Assembly: GCA_946482045.1 (NCBI GenBank) | Contig: CAMLPZ010000197.1 | Span: 1-7,890, forward strand | From: an uncultured Asticcacaulis sp. | GTDB taxonomy: Bacteria; Pseudomonadota; Alphaproteobacteria; Caulobacterales; Caulobacteraceae | Direction of reading: 5' to 3' | DNA length: 7,890 bases | Shown: in pieces, positions 5,939 to 7,890 of the stretch | How the letters are laid out: every line of letters starts with the position of its first letter | How positions within the stretch are numbered: position 1 is the first letter of the stretch | Notes under the pieces: generated by a model | Seen by the model: the letters and a program-made list of their open reading frames with translations, nothing else | Database searches by the model: none | What the model was told of the DNA's origin: nothing | Made by a program: the position numbers and the translations under genes

Positions 5939-6735
5939 CAGTGCAACTTGGCTTTAGCCTGCGACTTCGCCTTGGCGTTGCGCGACAGCATGTTCAGGCC
6001 TTCGACCAGGGCCGAGAATGCCATGGCGGCGTAGATGTAGCCCTTGGGAACGTGGACGCCAAAGCCGTCGGCGATCAGCACCGTGCCGATCATCAATAGG
6101 AAGCCGAGCGCCAGCATGACGACGGTTGGGTTCTTTTCGATGAAGTTGGCCAGGGGGTCCGAAGCCAGCAGCATGACCAGGACGGCGATGATGACGGCCG
6201 TCATCATGACCGGGATATGGTCGGTCATGCCGACAGCGGTCAGGATCGAGTCGATCGAGAAGACGAGGTCGAGCAGGATGATCTGGACGATGGCTGCGCC
6301 GGCATTGCTGATGACGGCGTTTTTGGCGTCCATCACGTCGTGGGTCGGTGCCGTGTCGACGGTGTGGTGGATCTCTTTGGTCGCTTTCCAGACCAGGAAC
6401 AGGCCCCCGGCGATCAGGATCAGGTCCTTCCATGAGAACGAGGTCTCGAACATCGGTTCGCCGTGTTCGCCCGGAGGGCCGACCAGACCCAGATTGAACA
6501 CTTCGGCTTTCAGGCCGATGATCCAGCCGATGGTCAGAAGAAGGCCCAGGCGCATGACCAGGGCCAGGCCGATGCCGATACGGCGGGTCTTCTGGCGATC
6601 CTTCTCCGGCAGCTTGTTGGACAGAATGGAGATGAAGACCAGGTTGTCGATACCCAGCACGACTTCCATCACCACCAGGGTAATGAGCGCCGCCCATACG
6701 CCGGGATCTGCGAGCAGGGCTGTTATAGCTTCCAT
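5938..6735 (-). CDS. TerC family integral membrane protein
   Basis: A 265-residue inner-membrane protein of the TerC family; members such as Alx and MeeF/MeeY are linked to manganese export, others to tellurite resistance. Hydrophobic segments lie at about 14-37, 53-74, 104-118, 142-165, 173-192, 203-223 and 232-250, giving about seven spans. The two hallmark acidic motifs are present: [12 protein letters not shown] (24-35, with Glu24, Asp30 and Asn31) and [10 protein letters not shown] (155-164, with Asp156 and Asp162). The C-terminus is a short Lys-rich tail. Length and layout resemble the short YgdQ/YoaE-like subgroup without CBS domains, so I do not assign a symbol. The start ATG at 6735 has no strong ribosome binding site. 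The gene diverges from atpH and its stop overlaps the start of the glycolipid-binding gene. The transported ion is inferred from the family only. Confidence 0.92.
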   Translation of the reverse strand: MEAITALLADPGVWAALITLVVMEVVLGIDNLVFISILSNKLPEKDRQKTRRIGIGLALVMRLGLLLTIGWIIGLKAEVFNLGLVGPPGEHGEPMFETSFSWKDLILIAGGLFLVWKATKEIHHTVDTAPTHDVMDAKNAVISNAGAAIVQIILLDLVFSIDSILTAVGMTDHIPVMMTAVIIAVLVMLLASDPLANFIEKNPTVVMLALGFLLMIGTVLIADGFGVHVPKGYIYAAMAFSALVEGLNMLSRNAKAKSQAKAKLH

Positions 6736-7023
6736 TTAATAAGTCTCATCTGTTTGATTGCTTCGCCAATACATATAAGAATCGCCTTAAATCTCAAGGC
6801 ATCGTGTCAAAAGATATTTTGCCTCGGCCGAGGGCTATTTTGTCGCACCCCCGCTGTTGCCGAATCTTCACAAAGCCCGGGCTTCGTCGGTTGCGGTGCC
6901 GAAATCCCTATGCTAAGGAGCCCGCGCTCTGAGGCACTTGTAGCGCATGATATGCGCTCGCGACCTCATGTCCGGCGTGTTTTCGCGCCGACAGACACTA
7001 TAAATGCCAATCTGGACGTGCAC
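6736..7023. promoter_or_regulatory. Divergent intergenic region between terC and atpH with several palindromes
   Basis: About 288 bp without a gene; it should hold the promoters of both terC and the ATP synthase operon. Towards terC there is a consensus-like -35 TTGACA on the minus strand (6805-6810) but no good -10 at the right spacing, and a small hairpin GCCTT/AAGGC (6784-6800). Towards atpH there are a 12-bp palindrome CCTCGGCCGAGG (6822-6833), a 12-bp palindrome AAGCCCGGGCTT (6873-6884), an inverted repeat AGCGCAT-GAT-ATGCGCT (6942-6958), a hairpin CGGCG/CGCCG (6973-6990) and a -10-like TATAAA (6999-7004). Two GANTC sites lie at 6779-6783 and 6862-6866. I cannot decide which of these act as promoters or operators. 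Confidence 0.5.
6942..6958. repeat. Perfect 7-bp inverted repeat upstream of atpH
   Basis: AGCGCAT (6942-6948) and ATGCGCT (6952-6958) are exact inverted arms around GAT, ending 65 bp before the atpH start. The dyad could be a protein-binding site or a leader hairpin of the atp operon; there is no T-run after it. Confidence 0.6.

Positions 7024-7890
<867 letters not shown>

Noticed and set aside
6205..6229. Inverted repeat CATGACCG / CGGTCATG inside terC
   Set aside because: An 8-bp stem with a 9-base loop in coding sequence is within reach of chance for a window this size.
6044..6739. 231-codon open frame on the plus strand opposite terC
   Set aside because: Antisense to the conserved TerC motifs and membrane segments; no domain seen.
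6723..6749. Eight-codon upstream frame (MRLIKWKL) overlapping the terC start
   Set aside because: It has no ribosome binding site and nothing supports translation; short chance frames are common.
6463..7023. Upstream in-frame extension of atpH
   Set aside because: Most of it is antisense to terC and intergenic sequence; family alignment places the AtpH start at the GTG near 7024.
6736..7023. CtrA-type sites (TTAA-N7-TTAA) in the terC-atpH region
   Set aside because: Single TTAA motifs occur, but I found no pair at the required spacing.

Overview
The window looks like a chromosomal segment of an alphaproteobacterium, most likely a member of the Caulobacterales with moderate GC (Asticcacaulis-like is a guess). 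The reasons are the conserved set xerC, DUF484 gene, priA and atpH-atpA, the style of the proteins, and a low count of GANTC sites, which fits a CcrM-type methylation background. I see no rRNA, tRNA, CRISPR array, insertion sequence or prophage gene.

Layout, left to right. Positions 1-764 (minus) hold most of xerC, the chromosome-dimer resolvase, cut by the window edge just after the first C-terminal catalytic His/Arg pair. After a 228-bp gap comes a DUF484 gene (993-1673, minus), which points towards xerC. Diverging from it is priA (1777-3975, plus), the replication-restart helicase. Next is a parDE toxin-antitoxin locus (4007-4549, plus): parD is intact and sits behind a perfect inverted repeat, but parE carries an in-frame TAA at codon 59 of 96. 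Its distal frame meets the stop codon of a minus-strand gene for a Lys/Glu-rich helical protein of unknown function (4546-5352). Further on, also minus, are a putative glycolipid-binding protein gene (5408-5938) and a TerC-family membrane protein gene (5938-6735); these two overlap by one base. A 288-bp divergent intergenic region with several palindromes separates terC from the ATP synthase operon, of which atpH (7024-7578) and the first 102 codons of atpA (from 7584) are present.

How the genes relate. XerC, DUF484 and PriA form a chromosome-maintenance neighbourhood; atpH-atpA starts the F1 sector of ATP synthase. In many alphaproteobacteria priA lies close to atpH, so the roughly 2.8 kb between them (parDE, coiled-coil protein, glycolipid-binding protein, TerC) reads as an accessory block, mostly on the opposite strand. 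I found no convincing undescribed multi-gene system. The points most worth a second look are the nonsense-interrupted parE beside an intact parD and operator, a perfect 15-bp inverted repeat exactly filling eleven codons of the glycolipid-binding gene, and a PriA that lacks three of the eight expected zinc-ligand cysteines.
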